Assembly: GCA_018366195.1 (NCBI GenBank)
Contig: JAGZIN010000026.1
Span: 1-30,385 of the forward strand
From: Butyricicoccus pullicaecorum
Lineage (GTDB): Bacteria > Bacillota > Clostridia > Oscillospirales > Butyricicoccaceae
Direction of reading: 5' to 3'
Length of the DNA stretch: 30,385 bases
The position numbers and the translations under genes are program-made. Of this stretch, positions 6,252-13,327 are shown piece by piece. Under the pieces are notes generated by a model, which did not search any database, was not told where the DNA came from, and saw only the letters and a program-made list of their open reading frames with translations. Positions within the stretch are counted from its first letter, which is position 1; each line of letters opens with the position of its first letter.

Positions 6252-7007
6252 ATGCTGCAATATTCGTTTGACGCAGACCTTGCAAAAGAATATGGCGTGC
6301 CGGAAGCGATTTTTGCGCATCGCCTGTACTGGTGGGTACGGGACAATGCCGCCAACAATCGGAACTTGAAAGATGGACGGTATTGGACTTATGACAGCAT
6401 GACAGCGCTGCTTGAGATTTTCCCGTTCTGGAGCCGCCGACAGCTGCAAGGTATCATTTCCCGATGTCGGGAAAAAGGGCTGATTCTGACGGCTGAGTAC
6501 AACGATGACCGCAGAGACCGCACGACTTGGTACACGGTCACAGAGATAGTGCATCGCTTTTATGGTCAAGATTTTAAGACTGTGACAGAACGGGGCAATG
6601 CAATGCACGAAACGGTGCAATGCAATGCACCAAACGGGGCGGCTCAGTGCACCGTTTCGTGCACTCTATATAAGGAACAGTTAGAAGACCAGTTAGAAGA
6701 CGAGAGAGCGCACACGCGCGAAGAACACAAAACTGACACTTCAGCGATGGTGTCCAATCCAGACGAAGCGAAGCAGACCTATGGAGAGTTTGCCAATGTC
6801 CGGCTGACCAGCAAGGAACTGGAAAAGCTGCTCAGCCGATGGACACGGGAACAAGTCCATCATGAAGTCGAAGCCCTGTCTGCCTACATGAAGTCCAAGG
6901 GAAAAGCCTACAAAGACCATTATGCAGCGTTGACCGTTTGGATGAAACGGGATTTCCCTGCCGGACAAGCTGCCTCGGGCGGTCGTGTCCTGATTGATGA
7001 CGATTGA
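6252..7007 (+). CDS. Replication initiator (winged-helix, DnaD/phage O-like)
   Basis: This 251-residue protein has an N-terminal winged-helix part (about 1-105), with the pattern VPEAIFAHRLYWWV, GRYWTYDSMTALLEIFPFW and REKGLILTAEYND seen in phage replication initiators. A Cys/Gln/Glu-rich variable linker (about 113-165) follows. The C-terminal part (about 175-245: YGEFANVRLTSKELEKLL, then YMKSKGKAYKDHYAALTVWMKRDF) is typical of Firmicutes phage initiators. It should bind the origin and recruit the helicase encoded just downstream. The linker coding sequence contains an iteron-like repeat cluster (6595-6663), the arrangement known from lambda O. An AAAGGAG site precedes the ATG. The helicase ATG follows 11 bp after the stop. 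Confidence 0.85.
   Translation: MLQYSFDADLAKEYGVPEAIFAHRLYWWVRDNAANNRNLKDGRYWTYDSMTALLEIFPFWSRRQLQGIISRCREKGLILTAEYNDDRRDRTTWYTVTEIVHRFYGQDFKTVTERGNAMHETVQCNAPNGAAQCTVSCTLYKEQLEDQLEDERAHTREEHKTDTSAMVSNPDEAKQTYGEFANVRLTSKELEKLLSRWTREQVHHEVEALSAYMKSKGKAYKDHYAALTVWMKRDFPAGQAASGGRVLIDDD
6595..6663. repeat. Iteron-like cluster, probable phage replication origin
   Basis: Two 21-bp direct repeats, 6595-6615 and 6617-6637, differ at one base and are spaced 22 bp, about two helical turns. Each contains tandem GCAAT/GCAAT units followed by GCAC-N-AAACGG. The block TGCACGAAACGGTGCA (6604-6619) recurs as its exact inverse complement at 6648-6663. A 12-bp tandem repeat (6678-6701) follows. All lie in the variable linker of the initiator gene, as origin iterons do in lambdoid O genes. 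Confidence 0.75.
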
Positions 7008-7018
7008 GAGGGCGCAAC

Positions 7019-8380
7019 ATGGAAACTACCACACAACGAATTTACGATGCTGCGGTTGCCGTCCTTGGCTCTGTGATGCTGGACCCCACGGTGTCAGGAG
7101 ACGTATTCGCAAAGGTACGTGCAGAACATTTCATCATGCCGGAGTATCGCACGGTGTTCGAAGCAGAACAAACCTTGTTTCTGTCCGGAAAGCCGATTGA
7201 CCCTGTGTCTGTTACCGCACTCATCGGCGAGGCGTATCGACCGCTCATCATGGACATCATGGATTTAACGCCCACCGCTGCGAACTGTATGGCGTATGTT
7301 GAAATTCTGATGGAACAAACGCACCTGCATCAGCTGCGGGAGCTGGGAGAACGCCTTGCAAACGCAGCCACCTTGGACGATGCCACAGAGTTGCTGGCGC
7401 ACGGACAAGGACTGAGCGCGAATCGCTCTGGTATGACAGCGCTGTCCTTGAAAGATGGATATATTGGGTTCACAGAACGTCAAAGTCAGCAGCCGCACTA
7501 TCTGAATTTTGGCATGGAAGGTCTGGACAGCCGCCTGTTTGCAGAGCTTGGGGATTATATTCTGCTGGGGGCGCGTCCCTCTACCGGAAAGACCATGCTT
7601 GCCTTACAGCTTGCGGTACACCTGAGCAAGACGTATCGGGTCGGATTCTTTTCCCTCGAAACCAAAGATGCAAAGCTGATTGACCGTACCATGGCACATG
7701 TGTTCGGGGTGAGCTTTGACAAAATCAAGCGTCATGCACTGACAAAGGACGACTGGAGCCTGATGGCGCTGCAATCTGCAAGGCTGACCGGCTCCAAGCT
7801 GGAAATTGTGCAGGCAACTGGGCACACGGCTGAAGAAATCGCATCTTTTGCGCGATATCGGCGGCATGAAATCATCTTGGTTGACTATATTCAGCTGATT
7901 CGCGCAAGCAAGAAAGCATACAGCCGAGAAAATGAGGTGGCATCTATCTCCACGGCACTTGCAAACTTTGCCCGTGCGCATCATGTGACCGTGATTGCAT
8001 TGGCACAGCTGACCCGTGACAATGAGGACGCCAAAACCAAGACGGTTCGCGCTCCGACCCTCTCCAGTTTCCGTGAGTCAGGCGCACTGGAACAGGACGC
8101 TGATATTGCGCTCCTGATGTACTTATCTGAGCCGGACAACAAAGGCTCTGACCGTATCCTGCGGCTTGCCAAAAACAAGGAAGGCAGTCTTGGAAAATTG
8201 CAGCTTGCTTTTGATGGCGACAAGCAGACCTTTACAGAGCGCATTGCCATTCCGGGAGACCCCTTCCGGTGGAACAGTCCGGCTTCGCCCTCTTTCGAGC
8301 CGCAAACATGGCAAGAGATTTCACAGAACGAACAAATTCCATTTCCAGAATTTGGAGGTCAAACACATGGCGCATCATAA
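7019..8380 (+). CDS. dnaB: Replicative DNA helicase, DnaB type
   Basis: This 453-residue protein is a DnaB-family hexameric helicase that unwinds the phage replication fork. The N-terminal helicase-loader/primase-interaction domain covers about 1-110. The RecA-like ATPase domain has Walker A GARPSTGKT (184-192), the FFSLE motif (210-214) and Walker B ILVDYIQL (286-293), followed by SFRESGALEQDADIALLMY, which matches the DnaB signature. The ATG at 7019 follows a GAGAGGG site; the TTG 15 bp upstream overlaps the initiator stop and is less likely. The gene is directly downstream of the initiator and overlaps the next small gene by 14 bp. Full length. Confidence 0.95.
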   Translation: METTTQRIYDAAVAVLGSVMLDPTVSGDVFAKVRAEHFIMPEYRTVFEAEQTLFLSGKPIDPVSVTALIGEAYRPLIMDIMDLTPTAANCMAYVEILMEQTHLHQLRELGERLANAATLDDATELLAHGQGLSANRSGMTALSLKDGYIGFTERQSQQPHYLNFGMEGLDSRLFAELGDYILLGARPSTGKTMLALQLAVHLSKTYRVGFFSLETKDAKLIDRTMAHVFGVSFDKIKRHALTKDDWSLMALQSARLTGSKLEIVQATGHTAEEIASFARYRRHEIILVDYIQLIRASKKAYSRENEVASISTALANFARAHHVTVIALAQLTRDNEDAKTKTVRAPTLSSFRESGALEQDADIALLMYLSEPDNKGSDRILRLAKNKEGSLGKLQLAFDGDKQTFTERIAIPGDPFRWNSPASPSFEPQTWQEISQNEQIPFPEFGGQTHGAS

Positions 8381-8627
8381 AAAATATACTGGCTTTACGG
8401 AAGTCATATTTGAGTCATCTGTAACCGGCACAAAGGTGAAAGGGCGTGTTTTGCAGGTAATTCCCAAGTGCCCGGGACGCAGCTATGCAGTGGTAGAATA
8501 CAGGGCTTCTCTGCCGGGCGGCAGGAAATCCCCGCCGCTGCGTGAATGTTTTGTCATTGTAAACGGCTGCTATCAGGGGATTATCACACGGCGAAATATA
8601 GCGAATCAAGAAAAGAGGGATTTGTGA
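8367..8627 (+). CDS. Hypothetical early protein
   Basis: This 86-residue protein starts at ATG 8367 after a TTTGGAGG site, within the end of the helicase gene. It is basic and beta-rich (FTEVIFESSVTGTKVKGRVLQVI, then GGRKSPPLRECFVIVNG), with no motif I recognise. It ends in a TGATG overlap with the ParB-like gene, so the two are translationally coupled. Its place in the replication operon suggests an accessory role in DNA handling, but nothing in the sequence proves this. Confidence 0.7.
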   Translation: MAHHKKYTGFTEVIFESSVTGTKVKGRVLQVIPKCPGRSYAVVEYRASLPGGRKSPPLRECFVIVNGCYQGIITRRNIANQEKRDL

Positions 8628-9976
8628 TGACAGATTTGGTGAAACAGGCAATGTTTCGGGTCAATCAGGGAGGTGTGTCCAATTTGGACACATTGGATTT
8701 GGTACAGATTCCCTTGTCTCTGATTGATACGAACGATGCAAACTTTTATTCCGTCAAAGAGATACAGGACCTCAAGGACTCGATTGCACTCATTGGGTTG
8801 AAGCAGCCCTTGGTTGTGCTTCCGACCGATGGCAGGTATCGGCTGATTGCAGGACATAGGCGCTATCAGGCACTATCGGAATTGGCAAAAGAAACGGCTC
8901 CTTGTGTGATACAGAACGGTTTGACAGAAACCGAGGAACAGCTTGCGCTGATTCTCACCAATTCAACCGCAAGAGAACTGTCGTACCTCGAAAAGCTGGA
9001 ACAGGCAAAGCGGCTCAAGGAACTCTTTATGAAACGCCGCGAGGAGGGTGCGGAGCTGCCCGGAAGAATCCGGGATATGGTGGCTGAGGCAATGAACGAA
9101 AGTGCAAGCAATCTTGCACGTATGGAGAAAATCGACAAACATTTGATTGCGGATTGGAAAGAACCGCTCAATCAGGGGCAAATTAGCGCATCTACCGCAT
9201 ACGAAATTGCAAAGTTACCGGAAAATATGCAGCAGAGGCTGAAAGAAGAATATCCGGTTGCAGGCGTACTGACTGCCAAAGTTGTACAGGGCGCTGAAAA
9301 AATGATAGAATTCCCGTTTGCACCGCTGAATTGCCCACTGCGTCATGGAGCATTGTGCACACGGTATGCAGAACGCGCGGAAATGGTCGCAAACGGGACT
9401 TGCTCCGGCTGCTGCAAGGATTGTGACCACACAGAAGGCTGTCCGGTTTTCTGTGACTTGTGTAAGAAGGACGCAGACCGAGAAAAAGAGCGTGCGCACA
9501 AAGCGCAAAAAGAAATGGAAGCCGAAGAACAATATCAAAAGTCAGCATATCGCCGCGCCCAGCTGAGCCTGATGCAGTGGGCGAAGGATACACGGTTTGA
9601 CAGTATGGCTGAATGGAATGCGCTTCCGTATACGGTGAAGTTTTTCCGTGAGATGGCAACACCAAGCCGAAATTCATGGGCGCCGAACTTGGAGGATTTA
9701 TTTAAGATGGCAGACTTGCTGGAAATTTCTTTGCCGGAACTGCTGGGGCTTGTACCGGAACTGCCGCCGTGTACTTCCGAATGGCATAAATATCCCACGA
9801 ATAAGCCACATGAGGGAGAAACTGTCCTTTGTCGGTATGGAATTGCGAGGGGAACATCAGATTTATTTGCTCTGCGAGTTTATCAAGATGGAAAATGGGG
9901 AATTTCTGCAAATGGTCAATTTGAACAGCTAAAAACGAAAGTAACATACTGGACACGTGCGTTTCCGGATACATAA
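8627..9976 (+). CDS. ParB/Spo0J-family DNA-binding protein
   Basis: This 449-residue protein has a ParB N-terminal domain at about 25-115, including the IGLKQPLVVLP strand and the GHRRYQ box (76-81). A central helix-turn-helix region follows (about 150-200: AMNESASNLARMEKI, QGQISASTAYEIAKLP). A cysteine cluster (Cys236, 244, 259, 262, 263, 266, 272, 276, 279) probably binds zinc. A charged coiled-coil stretch lies at about 280-310. The C-terminal part (about 384-449) resembles DUF551-type domains. No ParA partner is in the window. The gene carries one copy of the dispersed palindrome at codons 17-22 (VSNLDT), which makes it the leading candidate to bind that element. It may act in partition, DNA condensation or regulation. 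Confidence 0.85.
   Translation: MTDLVKQAMFRVNQGGVSNLDTLDLVQIPLSLIDTNDANFYSVKEIQDLKDSIALIGLKQPLVVLPTDGRYRLIAGHRRYQALSELAKETAPCVIQNGLTETEEQLALILTNSTARELSYLEKLEQAKRLKELFMKRREEGAELPGRIRDMVAEAMNESASNLARMEKIDKHLIADWKEPLNQGQISASTAYEIAKLPENMQQRLKEEYPVAGVLTAKVVQGAEKMIEFPFAPLNCPLRHGALCTRYAERAEMVANGTCSGCCKDCDHTEGCPVFCDLCKKDADREKERAHKAQKEMEAEEQYQKSAYRRAQLSLMQWAKDTRFDSMAEWNALPYTVKFFREMATPSRNSWAPNLEDLFKMADLLEISLPELLGLVPELPPCTSEWHKYPTNKPHEGETVLCRYGIARGTSDLFALRVYQDGKWGISANGQFEQLKTKVTYWTRAFPDT
8675..8691. promoter_or_regulatory. Dispersed palindrome, copy 4 (perfect, inside parB-like gene)
   Basis: GTGTCCAATTTGGACAC lies 48 bp into the ParB-like coding sequence, encoding GVSNLDT before the ParB domain begins. 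Binding here could autoregulate the gene. Confidence 0.9.
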
Positions 9977-10003
9977 AACGGACTGTATGTAATGGAGGTT
10001 AAA

Positions 10004-10420
10004 ATGTTAAATAAAGTGATTTTGATGGGGCGTTTGACGCGGAACCCTGAATGTAAATATGTCAATGACAAGAAAGTTTGTAATTTTACGCTGGCGATTG
10101 ACCGCCCGAAGCAGTCCAATGGCGAAAAGCAAACCGATTTTCTCAATTGCTTCTGCTGGGGAAAACGTGCAGAGTTTGTCCAGCAGTGGTTTACGAAAGG
10201 TATGATGGCTGTTGTTGTGGGTCGCGTACAGTCGCGGAACTGGGAGGATCAAAACGGAAACAAGCGCAGTACCGTAGAAATCAATGCAGACGAAATCTCT
10301 TTTGGCGAAACCAAAAAATCCCGTGAAGCAACGGGAAATCTACCACCTGAACCATATCCAAATGCACCAGATGACCAATTTACAGCATTAGATGACGCTG
10401 GAAAAGACGTGCCGTTCTGA
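10004..10420 (+). CDS. ssb: Single-stranded DNA-binding protein
   Basis: This 138-residue SSB protects single-stranded DNA during phage replication. The OB-fold begins MLNKVILMGRLTRNPECKY and contains FTLAIDRP, FLNCFCWGKRAEFV, and GRVQSRNWEDQNGNKRSTVEI, all SSB family signatures. The acidic linker ends in the tip DDAGKDVPF, which normally recruits partner proteins. The ATG at 10004 follows an ATGGAGG site; the ATG within that site is too close to be the start. It is 27 bp downstream of the ParB-like gene and closes the early replication operon. Confidence 0.95.
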   Translation: MLNKVILMGRLTRNPECKYVNDKKVCNFTLAIDRPKQSNGEKQTDFLNCFCWGKRAEFVQQWFTKGMMAVVVGRVQSRNWEDQNGNKRSTVEINADEISFGETKKSREATGNLPPEPYPNAPDDQFTALDDAGKDVPF

Positions 10421-10592
10421 TTTGACATGCCAACACGACACAACGATATGCAATATCAATATGATAGATATTCCCGTGACATTGCGCAGTATCTGAGATG
10501 GCGATATGGTATTTCCGTGCGAGATATTATGCAATGCGTACAAAAAAATAAAGCGAACTCTTGTGCAGGTAAAACAAATCTTTTTCCTTCCC
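10421..10592. other. Intergenic region after ssb, no clear gene
   Basis: An open frame of 82 codons at 10427-10675 has no ribosome binding site and runs through the promoter and candidate RNA that follow, so I do not call it a gene. No other structure is obvious before the promoter at 10593. Confidence 0.5.
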
Positions 10593-10621
10593 TTGACAAA
10601 CCTCTGAAAAATCAGTATAGT
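10593..10621 (+). promoter_or_regulatory. Strong promoter upstream of candidate small RNA
   Basis: TTGACA (10593-10598), a 17-bp spacer and TATAGT (10616-10621). It points to the short non-coding stretch ending in the terminator at 10711. Confidence 0.8.
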
Positions 10622-10627
10622 AGATGC

Positions 10628-10712
10628 CAGAACAAAGGAGTTATCCCAGCCCAGACTTGGGGCGGGCAACAATAAAATAAGGCACTGTGCGGGGCTGAGC
10701 CCCGCATTTTTC
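10628..10712 (+). ncRNA. Candidate phage small RNA, about 85 nt
   Basis: The stretch runs from about 7 bp after a near-consensus promoter to a terminator U-run and contains no credible gene. An AAAGGAG sequence lies near its 5' end without a start codon at usable distance. A first hairpin joins CCAGCCC to GGGCGGG (about 10650-10670) and the terminator hairpin forms the end. I do not recognise an RNA family. It could instead be a short leader with partial read-through into the HUH gene at 10762. Confidence 0.5.
10688..10712 (+). terminator. Rho-independent terminator
   Basis: Perfect 8-bp stem TGCGGGGC/GCCCCGCA with a 3-nt loop (TGA) followed by TTTTTC. Confidence 0.9.
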
Positions 10713-10729
10713 TACCCTTTTATAGAAAT

Positions 10730-10746
10730 GTGTCCAAATTGGACAC
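10730..10746. promoter_or_regulatory. Dispersed palindrome, copy 5 (perfect)
   Basis: GTGTCCAAATTGGACAC is intergenic, 16 bp upstream of the HUH-protein start and immediately before its ribosome binding site. Confidence 0.9.
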
Positions 10747-10761
10747 AAGAAAGGAGTGAAC

Positions 10762-11517
10762 ATGGCGAAGCGAAGAAAAGTCATTCGTGCGGGGCAGATG
10801 GTTTATGCAGTGGTGTACTCTGTGCCGCATGTGTCAGACAAGCCCGCAGCACGTGCGGCAAAGACCAAGTGTTCCACCAAAGCACGTCAGCGTATGAACC
10901 TGAAATATGCTTGGCAGAAGCTGGAGTTGGAACTTGCAGCAAACTTTACTGCAAAAGATTTGGTTGTCACACTGACCTATGACGATGCGCACCTGCCCCA
11001 TCATCGTGATGATGCAATTGCAAAGCTAAAGAAATTTTGGGTGCATCTGCGCAAGGCACGGCGGCTTTCGGGTCAGTCCCTCCAATATATTTATGTGACC
11101 GAGGGCATACATGGGGAAAAGCGACTGCATCACCATGCGGTCATCAACGGAACCGGTGCGGATTTGGAAGTGCTGCAAAGTCTTTGGAAGCATGGTACCG
11201 TACATATTGAGCCGGTGGATACCTCTGGTGGATATGAAGCACTTGCAAAGTATTTGACCAAGGAGCCGCGCGAGCATGGCAGTCCAAACGGTTTGCGCAG
11301 CTGGACACCGAGCCGAAATCTAACAAAGCCAAAAACCGAAAGCAGCTTTGTGCCAGACGATTTGACTTTGTGCGCACCGCCGAGTGCAGTCGTGTTAGAT
11401 AGTGACAGCATGGTCAATCAATGGGGCGAATTTAAGTACATTAAGTATCTGCTGCCAGATACGCCGAAGCATTGCAAGACACCAACCGCACCGCCAAGAA
11501 AAAGAAAAATCAAATAA
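10762..11517 (+). CDS. Rolling-circle-type HUH replication-associated protein
   Basis: This 251-residue protein resembles REP/inovirus G2P-like HUH endonucleases. Motif I is LVVTLTYDD (67-75), the metal-binding HUH-type motif is RLHHHAVI (His123-125), and the candidate nucleophile motif is YEALAKYLTKE (Tyr158, Tyr164). Such enzymes nick one strand and stay covalently linked through tyrosine, starting rolling-circle replication. It has AAGGAG 5 bp before ATG and is preceded by palindrome copy 5. The C-terminal third (about 170-251) is basic and low in complexity, ending PPRKRKIK. A nicking enzyme beside a DnaB system is unusual but known in Firmicutes prophages; its task here is unproven. Confidence 0.75.
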   Translation: MAKRRKVIRAGQMVYAVVYSVPHVSDKPAARAAKTKCSTKARQRMNLKYAWQKLELELAANFTAKDLVVTLTYDDAHLPHHRDDAIAKLKKFWVHLRKARRLSGQSLQYIYVTEGIHGEKRLHHHAVINGTGADLEVLQSLWKHGTVHIEPVDTSGGYEALAKYLTKEPREHGSPNGLRSWTPSRNLTKPKTESSFVPDDLTLCAPPSAVVLDSDSMVNQWGEFKYIKYLLPDTPKHCKTPTAPPRKRKIK

Positions 11518-11609
11518 GGTCTTTCTTTTTTTCGGGCTTGTAATACAGTATATCTTATGAACAACGAGAGAGAATCCGAGTGCGGACACTTTACAAGGAG
11601 GTTGAAAGC

Positions 11610-11801
11610 GTGTATCATCAAGACAAGAGAATACGAACGGACGAAGCCGGACAGCATTGGATTTGCTGCCCAAAGTGCGGCAAGAAGTTTATGCCAGTCA
11701 GAGCTGGCACAAGACTGATTGAGTTCCCGCTGCTGTGTCGTCTGTGCAAACAAGAGTCCGTCATCGACTACGATGGCGTGCGCCTGAGCCTGAGAGCCTG
11801 A
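11610..11801 (+). CDS. Cysteine-rich KTR-domain-like zinc protein
   Basis: This 63-residue protein starts at a GTG after a strong AAGGAGG site. It has two CxxC pairs, CPKCGKKF and CRLCKQES, with FPLLC between them. This matches the small Cys_rich_KTR family of Firmicutes mobile elements, which probably forms a zinc ribbon. Function unknown; nucleic-acid binding is likely. The stop codon overlaps the left arm of the terminator hairpin at 11800. Confidence 0.7.
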   Translation: MYHQDKRIRTDEAGQHWICCPKCGKKFMPVRAGTRLIEFPLLCRLCKQESVIDYDGVRLSLRA

Positions 11802-11855
11802 GCCGACGAACGAGAAATACACAGGAAGTGTATCTATCGTTGGTTGGCTCTTTTT
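11800..11855 (+). terminator. Long compound terminator hairpin
   Basis: The outer stem is 11800-11813 with 11837-11850 (14 bp, one mismatch and one G-U pair). An inner stem ATACAC/GTGTAT is at 11817-11822 and 11828-11833. TTTTT follows. It separates the early region from the HNH/packaging genes. Confidence 0.8.
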
Positions 11856-11880
11856 ATTTGCCTGCAAGGAGGTGAGCCGA

Positions 11881-12099
11881 TTGGCGGAGTGGAAAAGTTT
11901 GGAAGTTCTGATTTGCGAGTATATCGAGGGACAACGCCGCTTAGACGAGGCGATTGCACGAAACAGGGCGAAAGCCGGCATGGAACCGAACCGGCGAAAG
12001 CGGCTCGACCTCGACCGTCAGTGTGAAGATTTGCGCACCATGCGCGGGGAGCTGGCATACAGCATCGTGCTAATGCGGAGGTATCTTGATGGCAAGTAA
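11881..12099 (+). CDS. Small helical protein upstream of HNH gene
   Basis: This 72-residue protein is highly charged and predicted helical (LICEYIEGQRRLDEAIARNR, then LDLDRQCEDLRTMRGELAYS). The TTG at 11881 is preferred: the AAGGAGG site at 11866-11872 lies 8 bp before it, whereas the upstream GTG overlaps the site. Its end overlaps the HNH start by 11 bp. Position suggests a packaging or late-regulation role, but I recognise no family. Confidence 0.6.
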   Translation: MAEWKSLEVLICEYIEGQRRLDEAIARNRAKAGMEPNRRKRLDLDRQCEDLRTMRGELAYSIVLMRRYLDGK

Positions 12100-12451
12100 A
12101 CCCCTCAAGCCGTGTGCAAAGGCTGGCTGTCCGAATTTGACACGAGAGCGATACTGTGCCGCGCATACTGCGGCGGCAAAGCTGCGGAAAGCAAGTGCAG
12201 ACTGGCACAGCTGGTATGCACTTTCCGTCTGGAAGCATGATTTGCGGGTCAATCAGCTTTTGCAAGAGCCGTTCTGCCGTGCATGTGCCGCCAAGGGAGA
12301 ACGCACGAAGGCAACCGAAGTCGATCATGTGATACCGCATCGCGGGTGTTGGTCACGCTTCATCGACCGGAACAACCTGCAAAGCCTGTGCCACAGCTGC
12401 CACAGCCGCAAAACCATGCAGGAACTGCAAAAATCCTTGCGGGAATGGTAG
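12089..12451 (+). CDS. HNH endonuclease (packaging-associated)
   Basis: This 120-residue HNH nuclease has a first zinc motif near CPNLTRERYC, a structural zinc site formed by CRAC (63-66) and CHSCH (101-105), and the catalytic motif VDHVIPH (78-84) with NNLQSLC (95-101). In HK97-like cos phages such a nuclease is encoded just before TerS and TerL and is needed for cutting at cos. GGAGG 7 bp before ATG 12089 supports the start. The segment after it is the expected cos location. Confidence 0.92.
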   Translation: MASKPLKPCAKAGCPNLTRERYCAAHTAAAKLRKASADWHSWYALSVWKHDLRVNQLLQEPFCRACAAKGERTKATEVDHVIPHRGCWSRFIDRNNLQSLCHSCHSRKTMQELQKSLREW

Positions 12452-12632
12452 TCACATGCTACGTCACACGTGCGGCACGTGCGTGTACATGCGTGCGTCT
12501 GTGCGCTGGCGCAGTCCAAAGCACGCCCCCCACCCTGAAAAAGTTTCCAGATTTTGGGTGGCAAATACCGCGTGGCTCTCTTCCGCGTGAAAAAATCCCC
12601 CATCAGACAAAAAAACAAGGAGTGAATGAGCT
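12452..12632. other. Probable cos / terminase recognition region
   Basis: Non-coding, GC-rich and repeat-rich. It holds an imperfect inverted repeat around ACACGTGC/GCACGTGC (about 12466-12486), a C-rich run CGCCCCCCACCC near 12525-12535 followed by an A-run, the pair CCACCC/GGGTGG (12530-12535, 12556-12561), and two CCGCGTG repeats (12568-12574, 12583-12589) 15 bp apart. Location between HNH and TerS and the C-run/A-run boundary fit a cos site. Exact nick positions cannot be read. Confidence 0.5.
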
Positions 12633-13124
12633 ATGCCAACCCCAATCAGCACTGTGGAAAACATGACAAAGCACCTCACAAACGAGGAAAAAGCGGCACG
12701 TGAAGCGGCAGAACAAGCCTTGAAGCGAGAGACTGTGAACCTGCAAAAGCCAAAATTCGTCAGCGGTGCGGCTGCGAAGCTGTGGGAGCAGACGATTGAC
12801 CGCATGGTTGGCTTGGACCTGCTGGACGACTTAGACAGTGAAGTGCTGGGTTTGTATTGTGACCAGGTAGCGCGGCGCAATGAGCAGGAGAAGCTGCGGC
12901 GCAAGCTGATGCGCACAATTGCAAAGTGCCAGAAAGACGAGACAGAACAGCTGCTATCCTTGCTGGAGCAGGCAGATAAGCTGGCGCGTTCGGTGGCAGC
13001 GCTGGAGCGTCAGATTCTGCAATACGCGGACAAGCTCGGGCTGACCCCGTCCGGTCGATTCCGCATTGCCCGAAAGCGTGCAGAGATGTCTCTGTCAGAC
13101 CCTGATGAGGATTTGTTTGCATGA
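12633..13124 (+). CDS. terS: Terminase small subunit, P27 family
   Basis: This 163-residue protein begins with a charged helix, then FVSGAAAKLWEQTIDRMVGLDLLDDLDSEVLGLYCDQVARR, which is characteristic of P27-type small terminases. The end has the KLGLTPSGRFRIARKR helix common to the family. It recognises cos DNA and hands it to TerL. An AAGGAG site precedes the ATG, and the stop overlaps the next small gene (ATGA). Confidence 0.93.
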   Translation: MPTPISTVENMTKHLTNEEKAAREAAEQALKRETVNLQKPKFVSGAAAKLWEQTIDRMVGLDLLDDLDSEVLGLYCDQVARRNEQEKLRRKLMRTIAKCQKDETEQLLSLLEQADKLARSVAALERQILQYADKLGLTPSGRFRIARKRAEMSLSDPDEDLFA

Positions 13125-13327
13125 GTATTTGTACAAGAATCTGCCCATTCTGCAACCAGTTTGCAGTCTGTGAAGTGCGATTGCGTCGGATTGAACGAAT
13201 TCATGAGTGCCCCCATACACGATTGAGACAGATTGTGTCCAAATTGGACACGCAAAAGACAGGAGGAAACGTCCATGAAACTACATTTTGTTGCGGAAGA
13301 ACTGCCAGCGACCTGCAAGGCTTGTGA
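13121..13327 (+). CDS. Possible small Cys-rich protein between TerS and TerL
   Basis: This 68-codon frame overlaps the terS stop by ATGA. It begins MSICTRICPFCNQFAVCEVR and has four spaced cysteines followed by ECPH, like a zinc ribbon. It contains palindrome copy 6 (codons for IVSKLDT) and overlaps the next gene by 53 bp. The ribosome site (GAGG, 11 bp away) is only moderate. It may be real, but its second half looks like spacer for the palindrome and the next gene's leader. Confidence 0.45.
   Translation: MSICTRICPFCNQFAVCEVRLRRIERIHECPHTRLRQIVSKLDTQKTGGNVHETTFCCGRTASDLQGL
13235..13251. promoter_or_regulatory. Dispersed palindrome, copy 6 (perfect)
   Basis: GTGTCCAAATTGGACAC lies 23 bp upstream of the ATG at 13275, just before that gene's AGGAGG site, and inside the possible frame at 13121-13327. 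Confidence 0.9.

Noticed and set aside
10427..10675. 82-codon open frame after ssb
   Set aside because: No ribosome binding site, and it runs through a strong promoter and most of a candidate RNA.
12128..12143. A ninth palindrome-like sequence, TGTCCGAATTTGACAC, in the HNH gene
   Set aside because: It has two mismatches that break the symmetry, and it encodes the CPNLT-RYC zinc motif common in HNH proteins, so protein constraint explains it.
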